From the NCBI RefSeq assembly GCF_009664085.1, contig NZ_CP039268.1:729501-793500 (forward strand): DNA of 64,000 bases. Reading direction: 5' to 3'. The notes below the pieces were generated by a model. That model made no database searches. It worked only from the letters and a program-made list of their open reading frames with translations, and had not been told where the DNA came from. Below, piece after piece: positions 1 to 7,530 of this stretch. The position numbers and the translations under genes are program-made. Source of the stretch: Thermochromatium tepidum ATCC 43061. Its GTDB lineage: Bacteria; Pseudomonadota; Gammaproteobacteria; Chromatiales; Chromatiaceae. How positions within the stretch are numbered: position 1 is the first letter of the stretch; each line of letters starts with the position of its first letter.

Positions 1-22
1 CTGGCCGGACGGGGACCCCTGA
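1..22 (+). CDS. 3' end of an upstream gene (possibly cbbQ)
   Basis: Read in the frame ending at the TGA of bases 20-22, the first bases give a short tail W-P-D-G-D-P and stop. That stop shares its last base with the ATG of the following cbbO (TGATG), as expected of a translationally coupled operon. In CbbQ/CbbO systems the AAA+ ATPase CbbQ normally precedes CbbO, so cbbQ is the natural guess. Only six codons are visible, so identity rests on context alone. Confidence 0.3.
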
Positions 23-2397
23 TGACGATCGATTTCAGCCAATACCTTGCCTGCCTCAAGGCCGATCCAGCGCACGGGCATGCCCAGGCGCTGGAATCGA
101 GCTATCACGAGGCCGCGCGGGTGATGTCTCCGCGCGGGCTCGAACACTATCTGACCGGCATCCGCGCCATGTGCGACCTCAACAAGGGGCCGGATCTGGT
201 GCTGACCTATGTCCAGGAGATGCCGGGCGTGGCCAAGGAGATCGGCGAGGACATCATCCCGGATGTCGTCAGCGCCCTGATGAAACTGGCCTCGCACACC
301 TCGGGCACCGTGATCCTGATGATCATGGCGACCCTGCCCTTGGCGGCCAGCCGCCTGGGCGACATCGAGTTGATGCGCGGCTATCTCAATCTGCTCCATC
401 AGCTCGCGGGCAAGGCCCCGCGGGGCTTGCGACCCATGATGGAGAACATCGACGAGCTGCTCTCCAAGCTCACGCTCGGCGGCCTGAGGCGCTGGGCGCT
501 GTGGGGGGCGCAGGCCCATGCGCGCGACCTGGATGGTCAACTGGCCTATTTCGGACTCCAGACCGAATCCTCGCGTGCGGTGTTACAGAAGGAGCGGCGC
601 GGCACGCTCTTCGTCGACAACCAGCGCAAGCTCAATTTTTATCTGCGCGCGCTCTGGGGACGGGCCTTCTTCATGCGTCCGACCTCGGGCGACTATGAGT
701 CGCGCGTGGGGCTCAAGCCCTTCATCGAGGATTTTCAGATCCATCTGCCCGACGCCTTTGATACCTGGCGCGGGATCCCGGGGATGGAGATCTATCGCGC
801 CGCCGCTGCGCACTGCGCCGCGCACCTGGTCTATACCACCGCGCCCCTGAGCGCCGAGCAGCTCAATCCGGCGCAGCGCGTGCTCATCGGCCTGTTCGAG
901 GACGCGCGCATCGAGGCGCTGGCGATCCGCGATTTTCCTGGATTGAAGAAACTCTGGCTCCAGTTCTTCACGGCGCCCGCCGCGGGCGATGAGCAGATCG
1001 CGCGCCATCCGCTGCTGGACCTGATGATGCGGCTGGCGCGGGCGTTGCTGGACGCCGACTCTCGCGACCCCGAGCCGCTCGTCAACGCCTCGGCCGAGGC
1101 CTTCCGTGCCGCCTTCGCCGCGTCGCCTGAGGACAACCGGATCAGTTGGATCGCTGGGGTCGAGTTCTATAACCGCGTGGTCCAGGTCTGCCCCTTGCCC
1201 AGTCTGCGCATTCTCGAAGACTGGCCGATCCCCTATCGCGACGACAACGACTATGTCTGGGACTTCGACGAAAACCTGTTCATCGCGCGCGGTCTGGGCC
1301 CTCTGCCGGCCAGCCAACATCAGGTGCGGCGCAATGTCAGCGTCATGGAGATGGTCAATGAGGTCGATTGCGAGCTGGCCGGCGACGATGCCCAGGAGAT
1401 CTGGACCCTCTCTACACCCTTCTGGCTCGATCAGGAGGGCTGCACCATCAATGAGCTGGAAGGCCGTGAGCCGGTCTCCGACCCCTATCACTATCCGGAG
1501 TGGGACTATCAGGTGCAGCTCTATCGCCCGGATTGGGCGACCGTGATCGAGCGTCGTCAGGGGCGCGGCGACCCCAAGACCATGGAGGCCATCCTGACCA
1601 AGCACAAGCCGGTCGCCAGTCGTATCCGCCATCTGATCGATGCCCTCCAGCCGCAGGGCATCGTGCGCCGGCGCGGCTATGAGGAAGGCGAGGAGCTGGA
1701 TCTGAACGCCGCGGTGCGCGCCATGATCGACATCCGGCGCGGGGTGATGCCGGATCCGCGCATCAATATCCACATCACCCGCCATGTGCGCGATCTTGCC
1801 ATCCTGGTGCTGATGGATCTGTCGCAGTCGACCAACGAGAAGGTCGGGGTCAAGGAGGGCGAACCTGGCTATGACGAGGCGCCGAGCATCCTGGACCTGA
1901 CGCGCGAATCCACGGGGCTTTTGGCCTGGGCGATCGATTCCATTGGGGACAGCTTTGCCGTGCATGGCTTTGCCTCCGACGGGCGGCACGACGTCCAATA
2001 CTACCGTTTCAAGGACTTCGATCAGCCCTATGACGACGCGGCCAAGTCACGCCTGGCCGGGATGAGGGGTGGACTCTCGACCCGCATGGGCGCGGCCCTG
2101 CGTCATGCCGGTTGGCATCTCGGTCGGCAGCCGGCGCAGAAGCGGCTGGTACTGCTGATCACCGATGGCGAGCCGGCCGACATCGACGAGCGCGATCCGC
2201 AATATCTGCGTCACGATGCCAAGAAGGCGGTCGAGGACCTGCGCATGAAGGGGATCCACACCTACTGCCTGACCCTCGACCCCGAGGCCGACCGCTATGT
2301 GGCGCGCATCTTCGGCGAAAACGGCTATGCGATCGTCGATCATGTCCAACGGCTGCCCGAGCGGTTGCCGGCGGTGTTCGCGGCCCTGACGGGATGA
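22..2397 (+). CDS. cbbO: CbbO-type Rubisco activation protein with C-terminal VWA domain
   Basis: The 791-residue protein has a long helical N-terminal part typical of CbbO/NorD-like proteins. A C-terminal von Willebrand factor A domain carries the metal-ion-dependent adhesion motif D-L-S-Q-S-T near residue 600 (after 'AILVLM'). In the family, CbbO works with the hexameric AAA+ ATPase CbbQ to remove inhibitory sugar phosphates from Rubisco active sites, CbbO acting as the substrate adaptor. The start at 22 overlaps the preceding stop, which suggests an operon with cbbQ. NorD of nitric-oxide-reductase clusters is the related alternative; the autotrophic sulfur-bacterium context favours CbbO. 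No Rubisco gene is visible in the window. Confidence 0.78.
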   Translation: MTIDFSQYLACLKADPAHGHAQALESSYHEAARVMSPRGLEHYLTGIRAMCDLNKGPDLVLTYVQEMPGVAKEIGEDIIPDVVSALMKLASHTSGTVILMIMATLPLAASRLGDIELMRGYLNLLHQLAGKAPRGLRPMMENIDELLSKLTLGGLRRWALWGAQAHARDLDGQLAYFGLQTESSRAVLQKERRGTLFVDNQRKLNFYLRALWGRAFFMRPTSGDYESRVGLKPFIEDFQIHLPDAFDTWRGIPGMEIYRAAAAHCAAHLVYTTAPLSAEQLNPAQRVLIGLFEDARIEALAIRDFPGLKKLWLQFFTAPAAGDEQIARHPLLDLMMRLARALLDADSRDPEPLVNASAEAFRAAFAASPEDNRISWIAGVEFYNRVVQVCPLPSLRILEDWPIPYRDDNDYVWDFDENLFIARGLGPLPASQHQVRRNVSVMEMVNEVDCELAGDDAQEIWTLSTPFWLDQEGCTINELEGREPVSDPYHYPEWDYQVQLYRPDWATVIERRQGRGDPKTMEAILTKHKPVASRIRHLIDALQPQGIVRRRGYEEGEELDLNAAVRAMIDIRRGVMPDPRINIHITRHVRDLAILVLMDLSQSTNEKVGVKEGEPGYDEAPSILDLTRESTGLLAWAIDSIGDSFAVHGFASDGRHDVQYYRFKDFDQPYDDAAKSRLAGMRGGLSTRMGAALRHAGWHLGRQPAQKRLVLLITDGEPADIDERDPQYLRHDAKKAVEDLRMKGIHTYCLTLDPEADRYVARIFGENGYAIVDHVQRLPERLPAVFAALTG

Positions 2398-2413
2398 TTC
2401 GTTCGGATCGAGG

Positions 2414-3508
2414 TCAGGGCGCCCCCAGGCCAATCCCAGCCACCGGGGTTCGGCAGTCCGGACAGACGCCGTTGCGGATCCGGTTCTCTAAGAGTTGAAA
2501 ACCATGACGGCGGATGAGTCGCGCGCCACAGCCAGGGCAGTAGGTGTCCTCGCCGCCGCCGGGCAGATTGCCGACATAGACATACCGCAAACCAGCCTCC
2601 AGGCCGATCCTGGCGGCGCGTCTCAGGGTCGCTGCAGGCGTTGGGGGGGTATCGGTCATGGAATAAGCCCCATGGAACCGCGAGACATGCCAGGGGATAT
2701 CGGGCGAGAGTGAATAGATGAAGTGTGCGATGTCACGCAGTTCCTCGTCGGAGTCGTTGATGCCAGGAATCACCAGGGTTGTGATCTCGATCCAGACCCC
2801 GAGCGCATGATAGCGCGTGATGGCATCGAGCACCGGTTGGAGCCGGATGCGGCTGAGATGACGATAGCTCTGGTCGCGGAAGAACTTAAGATCCACATTG
2901 GCTGCATCCAGCACCTTGGCCAGTTCGCGCTGTGGGGCCTCGTCGATATAGCCGTTGGTGACGAAGAGATTGAGCAATCCGGCTTGGCGGGCGAGACAGG
3001 CCGTCTCATAGGCCAACTCATAGAAGATCGTTGGCTCGGTATAGGTGTAAGCGATGGAGACTGCCCCGGACGCCTGGGCTGCGCTCAGGATCTGCGCTGG
3101 CGTCACTGGCTCGCCCGGCACGCGGTCGCCGAGTCGCGCCAGTTGGGGACAGAGTGGAGTCTCCTGTGTCGCTAGGGTCTCGCCAGAGTCCAGATGTTTG
3201 GGCAGACACTCGCGCGGCCACTGCGAGATCTGCCAGTTCTGACAGAACTCACAGCGTAGATTGCAACCGACCGTGGCGATCGAATAGGTGCTCGAACCTG
3301 GATACACATGGAACAGCGGCTTCTTTTCGATCGGATCCAGGCAGCGCGAAACGACCCGATCGGCCACCAGTGTGAAGAGCTCGCCCTGACTGTTGTAGCG
3401 CACGGCGCAGACACCGCGTCCGCCATTGGGAATGATGCAGTCGTGTGGACAGAGTCGGCACCGGACGCGCTTGGCGTCAAGCAGGTCGTAAAAGCGTGCT
3501 GCCTTCAT
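2414..3508 (-). CDS. amrS: AmmeMemoRadiSam-system radical SAM protein (AmrS/PflA-like)
   Basis: A 364-residue radical SAM enzyme with the cluster motif G-C-N-L-R-C-E-F-C (Cys82, Cys86, Cys89). It also has extra N-terminal cysteines (C-R-L-C-P-H-D-C, then G-V-C) and a C-terminal zinc-ribbon-like C-P-G-C / C-P-D-C pair, as in the family that usually accompanies AMMECR1 and MEMO proteins. Those partners are not in the window. The open frame extends upstream to 3640, but that extension lies inside the left end of an IS605-type element and is an artefact. The ATG at 3508 begins the family-typical N-terminus M-K-A-A-R-F-Y and has GGAGG four bases upstream, supplied by the element. The chemical reaction is not established from sequence. 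Confidence 0.82.
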   Translation of the reverse strand: MKAARFYDLLDAKRVRCRLCPHDCIIPNGGRGVCAVRYNSQGELFTLVADRVVSRCLDPIEKKPLFHVYPGSSTYSIATVGCNLRCEFCQNWQISQWPRECLPKHLDSGETLATQETPLCPQLARLGDRVPGEPVTPAQILSAAQASGAVSIAYTYTEPTIFYELAYETACLARQAGLLNLFVTNGYIDEAPQRELAKVLDAANVDLKFFRDQSYRHLSRIRLQPVLDAITRYHALGVWIEITTLVIPGINDSDEELRDIAHFIYSLSPDIPWHVSRFHGAYSMTDTPPTPAATLRRAARIGLEAGLRYVYVGNLPGGGEDTYCPGCGARLIRRHGFQLLENRIRNGVCPDCRTPVAGIGLGAP

Positions 3509-3517
3509 AGACCCTCC
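3509..3517 (-). promoter_or_regulatory. Ribosome-binding site for amrS supplied by the transposon left end
   Basis: On the minus strand the bases read GGAGGGTCT and are followed directly by ATGAA. The GGAGG lies four bases before the ATG, a slightly short but workable spacing. The nine bases are the first nine of the IS605-type element and recur unchanged upstream of tadA (38541-38549). The SD therefore belongs to the mobile element rather than to amrS. Confidence 0.65.
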
Positions 3518-3526
3518 GCAAGGAAA

Positions 3527-3546
3527 CCCGCGACTTGAGTCGCGGG
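3527..3546 (+). repeat. Left-end hairpin of the IS605-type element
   Basis: A perfect palindrome with a 9-bp potential stem lies 18 bases inside the left boundary. In the family such hairpins are bound by the TnpA dimer on single-stranded DNA. Read on the minus strand it also lies in the new 5' leader of amrS, just upstream of the SD, where it could fold in the mRNA. Confidence 0.75.
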
Positions 3547-3581
3547 AGGAATGGCGGGTGCGCGAAGCGCGCCATGTGGTG

Positions 3582-3587
3582 TATAAT
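3582..3587 (+). promoter_or_regulatory. Perfect -10 box (TATAAT) for tnpA
   Basis: TATAAT ends seven bases before the A of the tnpA ATG at 3595. A transcript starting at the usual distance would begin at or next to the start codon, giving a nearly leaderless mRNA. No convincing -35 box is seen in the GC-rich 17 bases upstream. Expected to be weak. Confidence 0.4.
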
Positions 3588-3594
3588 ACACCGC

Positions 3595-4008
3595 ATGGTT
3601 GACATAGTAACCAACAGGAACTGCGTCTATCAAACGGCATACCATGTGATCTGGTGTCCGAAGTATCGGCGAGATGTACTGACGGGACTGGTGGCAGAGG
3701 AAATGGGGGCGATGCTGGATGCGATTTGCGCGGAGCGCGGCTGGCCGATGATCTCCAAAGAGATTCAGCCCGACCACGTTCACCTGTTTGTCAGCATCCC
3801 GCCTGCCATTGCTGTGGCCGATGCCGTAAAAATCCTGAAAGGGACAACGGCGCGCAAGCTGTTTCAGCGGTTTCCGTGGCTCAAGAACCGCCTTTTGGAC
3901 GGGCATCTGTGGTCGCCCTCCTACTATGTCGGCACGGCAGGTAACGTCAGCGCCGAGACGATCCGGCGCTACATCGAACGATCCGAACACGTCACCAAGC
4001 GGCGATAA
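3595..4008 (+). CDS. tnpA: IS200/IS605-family Y1 transposase TnpA
   Basis: A 137-residue HUH single-strand transposase. The metal-binding H-V-H (His61, His63) lies in D-H-V-H-L-F, and the likely nucleophile is Tyr126 in R-R-Y-I-E-R. Length is normal for a Y1 transposase. The frame is open back to 3535, but the residues before the ATG at 3595 are translated left-end hairpin sequence, so 3595 is preferred. In the family TnpA excises and reinserts single-stranded DNA at a short specific target without target duplication. It is followed three bases later by tnpB. Confidence 0.92.
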   Translation: MVDIVTNRNCVYQTAYHVIWCPKYRRDVLTGLVAEEMGAMLDAICAERGWPMISKEIQPDHVHLFVSIPPAIAVADAVKILKGTTARKLFQRFPWLKNRLLDGHLWSPSYYVGTAGNVSAETIRRYIERSEHVTKRR

Positions 4009-4011
4009 CCC

Positions 4012-5157
4012 ATGCTGCGCACCGCCTCGATTCGCCTGAATGTTCGCCCGGACCAAGTGGCGGCCTTGGGGGCTCTGCAATCGGCTTATGCCGATGCCTG
4101 CAACCGCTTGGTGCCGACGGTGATCGAACATCGCTGCTGGAACCGCGTGGCGCTGCACCAGTTGGCCTATGCCCGGCTGCGCGAGGAAACACCGCTGGGC
4201 TCGCAAATGGTCTGCAACGCCATCTTCTCGGTCTGTAAGTCCTACAAGGCGCAAAAGGAACTCGGTCGCATCAAGAAGGACGAGCCCGCACCTGTAGTGC
4301 ACTTCGACCGCGCCAGTGTCCATTTCGACAAGCGAACATACTCCATCAAAGGGGAGTGCCTGAGTCTCTACACCCTTTCTGGCCGCATCGCCGTCCCGAT
4401 GGTGCTGGGCGAGCATCAGCGCCGCATCATGGCCTCGGGCAAGGCCAAAGAAGCCGAGTTGGTTTGTCGCAAGGGTCGCTGGTATTTCAACCTCGTCGTC
4501 GAGTCCGACGATGCGGACCCCATTGCATCCAGCCCCGTCATGGGCGTGGATGTCGGAGAAAACAATCTCGCTGCCACCAGCACGGGCAAGGTATGGGGCG
4601 GCGGGCAACTGCGCCACAAGCGCAACTGCCACCTTGCCCTTCGTCGTCGTTTGCAGTCCAACGGCAGCCAAAGCGCCAAACAGAAGCTGCGGCAGGTCTC
4701 TGGCAAAGAGCGGCGACGTGTGACGCACATCAACCACGAAACGAGCAAAGCGATCGTTGCCGAAGCGCGGCGCATTGGTGCTTCCAAGATCGTGATGGAA
4801 GACTTGTGCCATATCCGCGACCGCATCCGGGCTGGCAAGCGCGTGAGAGCGAGACTGCATCGCTGGGCTTTCCGGCAACTTCAGACCTTTGTCGAATACA
4901 AGGGTAAGGCTGCCGGAATCGCGGTCGAATACGTCAATCCGGCCTACACCAGCCAGACGTGTTCTTGCTGCGGGGCGTTGGGTCGGCGCGTCAAGCATCG
5001 TTTCGTGTGCGACAAGTGTGGTCTCCGGGCGCACGCCGACTGTAACGCCAGTCGAAACCTGGCCCGGATTGGCAGTGGAGCCCCGCTGCCAAGGGCGGCT
5101 GTAAACACGCCCAATGTTGGGGATGCGGTCAACCATGTTTGCTGCGTCTTACAATAA
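4012..5157 (+). CDS. tnpB: RNA-guided nuclease TnpB of the IS605-type element
   Basis: The 381-residue protein has a complete RuvC-like site: Asp180 in V-M-G-V-D-V-G, Glu263 in V-M-E-D-L, and Asp343 in H-A-D-C-N-A-S. A zinc ribbon (Cys317, Cys320, Cys333, Cys336) lies between the last two. No frameshift is present. TnpB proteins cut DNA next to a short motif equal to the left-end target, guided by an RNA whose scaffold overlaps the tnpB 3' end and right end. They thereby keep the element at the donor site. Here that motif would be TTCAT. The last ~45 residues are encoded by the region expected to form the guide scaffold. Confidence 0.9.
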   Translation: MLRTASIRLNVRPDQVAALGALQSAYADACNRLVPTVIEHRCWNRVALHQLAYARLREETPLGSQMVCNAIFSVCKSYKAQKELGRIKKDEPAPVVHFDRASVHFDKRTYSIKGECLSLYTLSGRIAVPMVLGEHQRRIMASGKAKEAELVCRKGRWYFNLVVESDDADPIASSPVMGVDVGENNLAATSTGKVWGGGQLRHKRNCHLALRRRLQSNGSQSAKQKLRQVSGKERRRVTHINHETSKAIVAEARRIGASKIVMEDLCHIRDRIRAGKRVRARLHRWAFRQLQTFVEYKGKAAGIAVEYVNPAYTSQTCSCCGALGRRVKHRFVCDKCGLRAHADCNASRNLARIGSGAPLPRAAVNTPNVGDAVNHVCCVLQ

Positions 5158-5187
5158 AGCCTTCGACTTCAGTCGAGGGTTGTTTAC
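5015..5187 (+). ncRNA. Predicted guide-RNA (omegaRNA) scaffold of TnpB
   Basis: In characterised IS605-type elements the TnpB guide RNA covers the tnpB 3' end plus the right end and continues into flanking DNA as the guide. This interval is the stretch retained in the internally deleted copy at 38296-38468, which supports functional importance beyond protein coding. It contains the right-end hairpin at 5160-5179. The guide here would begin at 5188 (CCGTGATCGGTA...). The 5' boundary is not known and was set by the conserved block only. Confidence 0.4.
5160..5179 (+). repeat. Right-end hairpin of the IS605-type element
   Basis: CCTTCGACTTCAGTCGAGGG folds into a 9-bp stem with one G-T pair, eight bases before the right boundary. 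The same hairpin occurs in the second copy at 38304-38323 in the opposite orientation. Confidence 0.7.
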
Positions 5188-5241
5188 CCGTGATCGGTAA
5201 AGGCCTGGTCAGGGTACGCCTGGTCGATCGATCCATTCAGC

Positions 5242-6189
5242 TCAGGCTGCTCTGGCCCTGTCGAGTCGGGCCTTGATCCAGATCCAGACCGCCAGCACGA
5301 CCGTGCCCGCCGCCAGGCCGACCAGGGCGTTTGCGACCAAGGGCATCAGCGTGCCGAGCAGCGGCCCGACGGAGTCGAGCGTGCCGAGTGCGTCTGCAAG
5401 ATGCTCGATCGCATGATGCAGAATCTGAACCCCGTGGACCAGGATGCCGCCGCCGACCAGGAACATGGCGAGGGTACCGGCAACGGCCAGCGCCCTCATC
5501 AGCCAGGGCGCGGCCTGAAGCATGAGATCACCGAACGCGCGGGTCGCGACCGCCCACCAGCCCGTGCCGGGCGTGTGGCTGAGAAAGCGTCCGGCGTCGT
5601 CGAGCTTGACGATCCCGGCGACCAGGCCATAGACCCCGAGGGTCATGAGGATCGCGATCCCGGTCAGCACCAGGCTCTGGATGAGAAGGCTCGCCTGTTC
5701 GACTGTCCCGAGGGCGATCACGATGATCTCGGCCGAGAGTACGAAATCGGTGCGGATAGCGCCCCGGATCTTCGCGCGCTCAACCTCCGCCAGATCGGCG
5801 GTCGGGTCGATGAGCGCGGCGGTCAGCTCGGCGCGATGGGCCTTGCGATCTTCGCCCTGACCCAGGCGGTGCGCGATCTTCTCGGCCCCCTCGTAGCACA
5901 GATAGAGTCCGCCGATCATCAGCAAAGGCAGGATCGCCCAGGGGGCAAGCGCACTGATTGCCAGGGCCAGAGGGACCAGGATCAGCTTGTTGACCGCCGA
6001 TCCCTTGGCCACGGCCCAGACCACGGGCAGCTCGCGCTCGGCGCGTACCCCCATCACCTGCTCGGCATTGAGCGCCAGATCGTCGCCGAGCACGCTGGCC
6101 GTCTTGCGCGCCGCGACCTTGGTAAGCAGGGCCACGTCGTCCAAGACGGTCGCAATGTCATCGAGCAGCGCCAATAGACTCGTCGCCAT
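5242..6189 (-). CDS. DUF808 family inner-membrane protein (YedI-like)
   Basis: The 315-residue protein matches the DUF808/YedI pattern: an N-terminal S-L-L-A-L-L-D-D-I-A-x-x-L-D-D-V segment, then several hydrophobic helices (around residues 65-105, 160-200, 225-260 and 285-310). The ATG at 6189 has GGAG seven bases upstream and is preferred over the in-frame TTG at 6195. Function is unknown in the family. It was probably the gene preceding amrS before the IS605-type insertion. Confidence 0.75.
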   Translation of the reverse strand: MATSLLALLDDIATVLDDVALLTKVAARKTASVLGDDLALNAEQVMGVRAERELPVVWAVAKGSAVNKLILVPLALAISALAPWAILPLLMIGGLYLCYEGAEKIAHRLGQGEDRKAHRAELTAALIDPTADLAEVERAKIRGAIRTDFVLSAEIIVIALGTVEQASLLIQSLVLTGIAILMTLGVYGLVAGIVKLDDAGRFLSHTPGTGWWAVATRAFGDLMLQAAPWLMRALAVAGTLAMFLVGGGILVHGVQILHHAIEHLADALGTLDSVGPLLGTLMPLVANALVGLAAGTVVLAVWIWIKARLDRARAA

Positions 6190-6321
6190 CGTCAAACTCC
6201 GGGTGTCTTGAGCAAATTCGTCTTGCCGCTATTTCAGCCTCGGCGCCTGCTTGTGTCGAGCGGGGTCGAAGGAGGAAAATCGCGTGCCATCTTCGCAACG
6301 TCTTCGATCGGGATCTCCGCC

Positions 6322-6792
6322 ATGTCAGTCATCCAGCGTCTTCTCTACCCACTGGCCTTCCCACTGCGTCTGGTGCCCGGCACCCTACACAGCCGTGCGC
6401 TGGCCGCCATCCTCAATCAGGTCATGAACGAGGCCCTGGCCGAGGGTGAGCTCGATTTTCTCAAGGGTCGGCGGATCGCGATCGAGATCGATGACCTCGG
6501 GCTGCGCTATCGGCTGGGACTGGAGAATGGGCGCATCAGGGGCTATGGCGACGAGCGCCCGGCCGATGCCAGCATCGCCGGCGGTCTGCACGAATTCTTG
6601 CTGTTGGCTGCCCGGCGCGAGGATGCCGATACGCTCTTTTTCCAGCGTCGGCTGCGCATGTCGGGTGATACCGAGCTTGGGCTGTATCTTAAAAACTTCC
6701 TCGACGCCTTCGAGCCACCGGCGCGTTGGACGCCGCTGATCCGCGCCCTCGAACGCCTGGCCGATCTACGCCTGCCGGGGCGCAAGGCGTAA
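6322..6792 (+). CDS. ubiT: SCP2-domain protein UbiT, O2-independent ubiquinone synthesis
   Basis: The 156-residue protein carries one SCP2 sterol-carrier-like domain. The ATG at 6322 begins the conserved M-S-V-I-Q-R-L-L-Y start. An earlier in-frame start at 6208 would add 38 residues unlike the family. UbiT is a lipid-binding accessory factor that, with the UbiU-UbiV hydroxylase, supports ubiquinone synthesis without oxygen. That fits an anaerobic phototroph. ubiU and ubiV are not in the window. An unassigned SCP2 protein is the alternative. Confidence 0.65.
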   Translation: MSVIQRLLYPLAFPLRLVPGTLHSRALAAILNQVMNEALAEGELDFLKGRRIAIEIDDLGLRYRLGLENGRIRGYGDERPADASIAGGLHEFLLLAARREDADTLFFQRRLRMSGDTELGLYLKNFLDAFEPPARWTPLIRALERLADLRLPGRKA

Positions 6793-6876
6793 GCCGCTCA
6801 CTTCCCCCACGACCAGGGCGGTCCAGGATACTGCCGATCCCGGACGCCCGCACGCCTCCATCCGCTCCCTAAGCGC

Positions 6877-7530
6877 TTAGCGGATGTTCTCAGGTTCGTC
6901 CTTCAACAGATAGGCCTCTTCCTCGGGGGTCAGGTCCACGTCGTCGAAGCCATTGATCATGGGCTTGAGATGGGCGATGAATGAATGACCGGTCGTCAGC
7001 ATATAGACATGCACCAGTACGAACACCAGGATCGCATAGGCGGCGCCGGTGTGGACATAGGCGAGCCCGGTCAACCAGTCGCTGGCATGGGGCAGGTCGC
7101 GCCACAGAAAATAGCCCAGATAGGCCAGTCCCGTGATCCAGATGAGCGGAAAGATCAGGATCTTGAGCATCAGATAGGCGAACGCCTGAAGCGGGTTGTG
7201 TTTGCGCCAGTAGGCCTTGCGATAGGGGTGGTGCTCGCCCTTGAAGATCCCGTAGCTATAGAAGCGCAGTACCTGCCACATCCCGGAAAAGGTCGGGATG
7301 AAGTGACGCCAGGTCTTGGTCGTAAACAACCAAAATACGCTAAAGGCCCACAGCAGCAAGAGCAGCAGGGCCGCCAGGGTGTGTAGGGTGACGGCGGTCT
7401 CGAAGCCGATCAGACGATGAAAGCCGTGTATCCCGAAACCAGAGAACAGAAGCACCAGGATGAGCGCCATCTGCGACCAGTGCCAGAACCGCTCGAACAG
7501 GCTGAAGATCTTGACGCGCCGGATGGTCAT
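6877..7530 (-). CDS. Membrane b-type cytochrome, quinol partner of the octahaem cytochrome
   Basis: The 217-residue integral membrane protein belongs to the cytochrome b561 / thiosulfate-reductase cytochrome b type. It has four main hydrophobic segments with histidines well placed for haem b: F-W-H-W near residue 17, T-L-H-T near 50, Y-V-H-T near 158 and V-L-V-H-V near 171. Its ATG overlaps the stop of the octahaem cytochrome gene by four bases, so the two are co-translated. The likely role is electron transfer between the quinone pool and the periplasmic octahaem protein. Confidence 0.75.
   Translation of the reverse strand: MTIRRVKIFSLFERFWHWSQMALILVLLFSGFGIHGFHRLIGFETAVTLHTLAALLLLLLWAFSVFWLFTTKTWRHFIPTFSGMWQVLRFYSYGIFKGEHHPYRKAYWRKHNPLQAFAYLMLKILIFPLIWITGLAYLGYFLWRDLPHASDWLTGLAYVHTGAAYAILVFVLVHVYMLTTGHSFIAHLKPMINGFDDVDLTPEEEAYLLKDEPENIR

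Larger units (their letters stand above)
3509..5187 (+). mobile_element. Intact IS200/IS605-family element with tnpA and tnpB
   Basis: Borders were set by comparison with the shortened copy at 38296-38549. Identity starts directly after TTCAT (3504-3508) and stops after TTGTTTAC (5180-5187). There is no terminal inverted repeat or target duplication. Each end instead has a subterminal hairpin: CCCGCGACTTGAGTCGCGGG at 3527-3546 and CCTTCGACTTCAGTCGAGGG at 5160-5179. The bases 5' of the left hairpin (GGAAA) can pair with TTC of the target, and those 5' of the right hairpin (TAAA) can pair with TTTA of the right cleavage site. This is the guide/cleavage pairing known for this family. Length 1,679 bp. 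Both genes look intact, so it may be active. Confidence 0.88.

Noticed and set aside
583-1998. Long minus-strand open frame (471 codons) opposite cbbO
   Set aside because: It is the antisense shadow of a GC-rich gene. The plus-strand protein has a recognisable VWA motif and the minus product has low-complexity Asp/His/Gly/Arg composition.
3505-5136. Long minus-strand open frame (543 codons) across the IS605-type element
   Set aside because: Antisense to tnpA and tnpB, both of which have intact catalytic motifs; no protein features in the antisense product.
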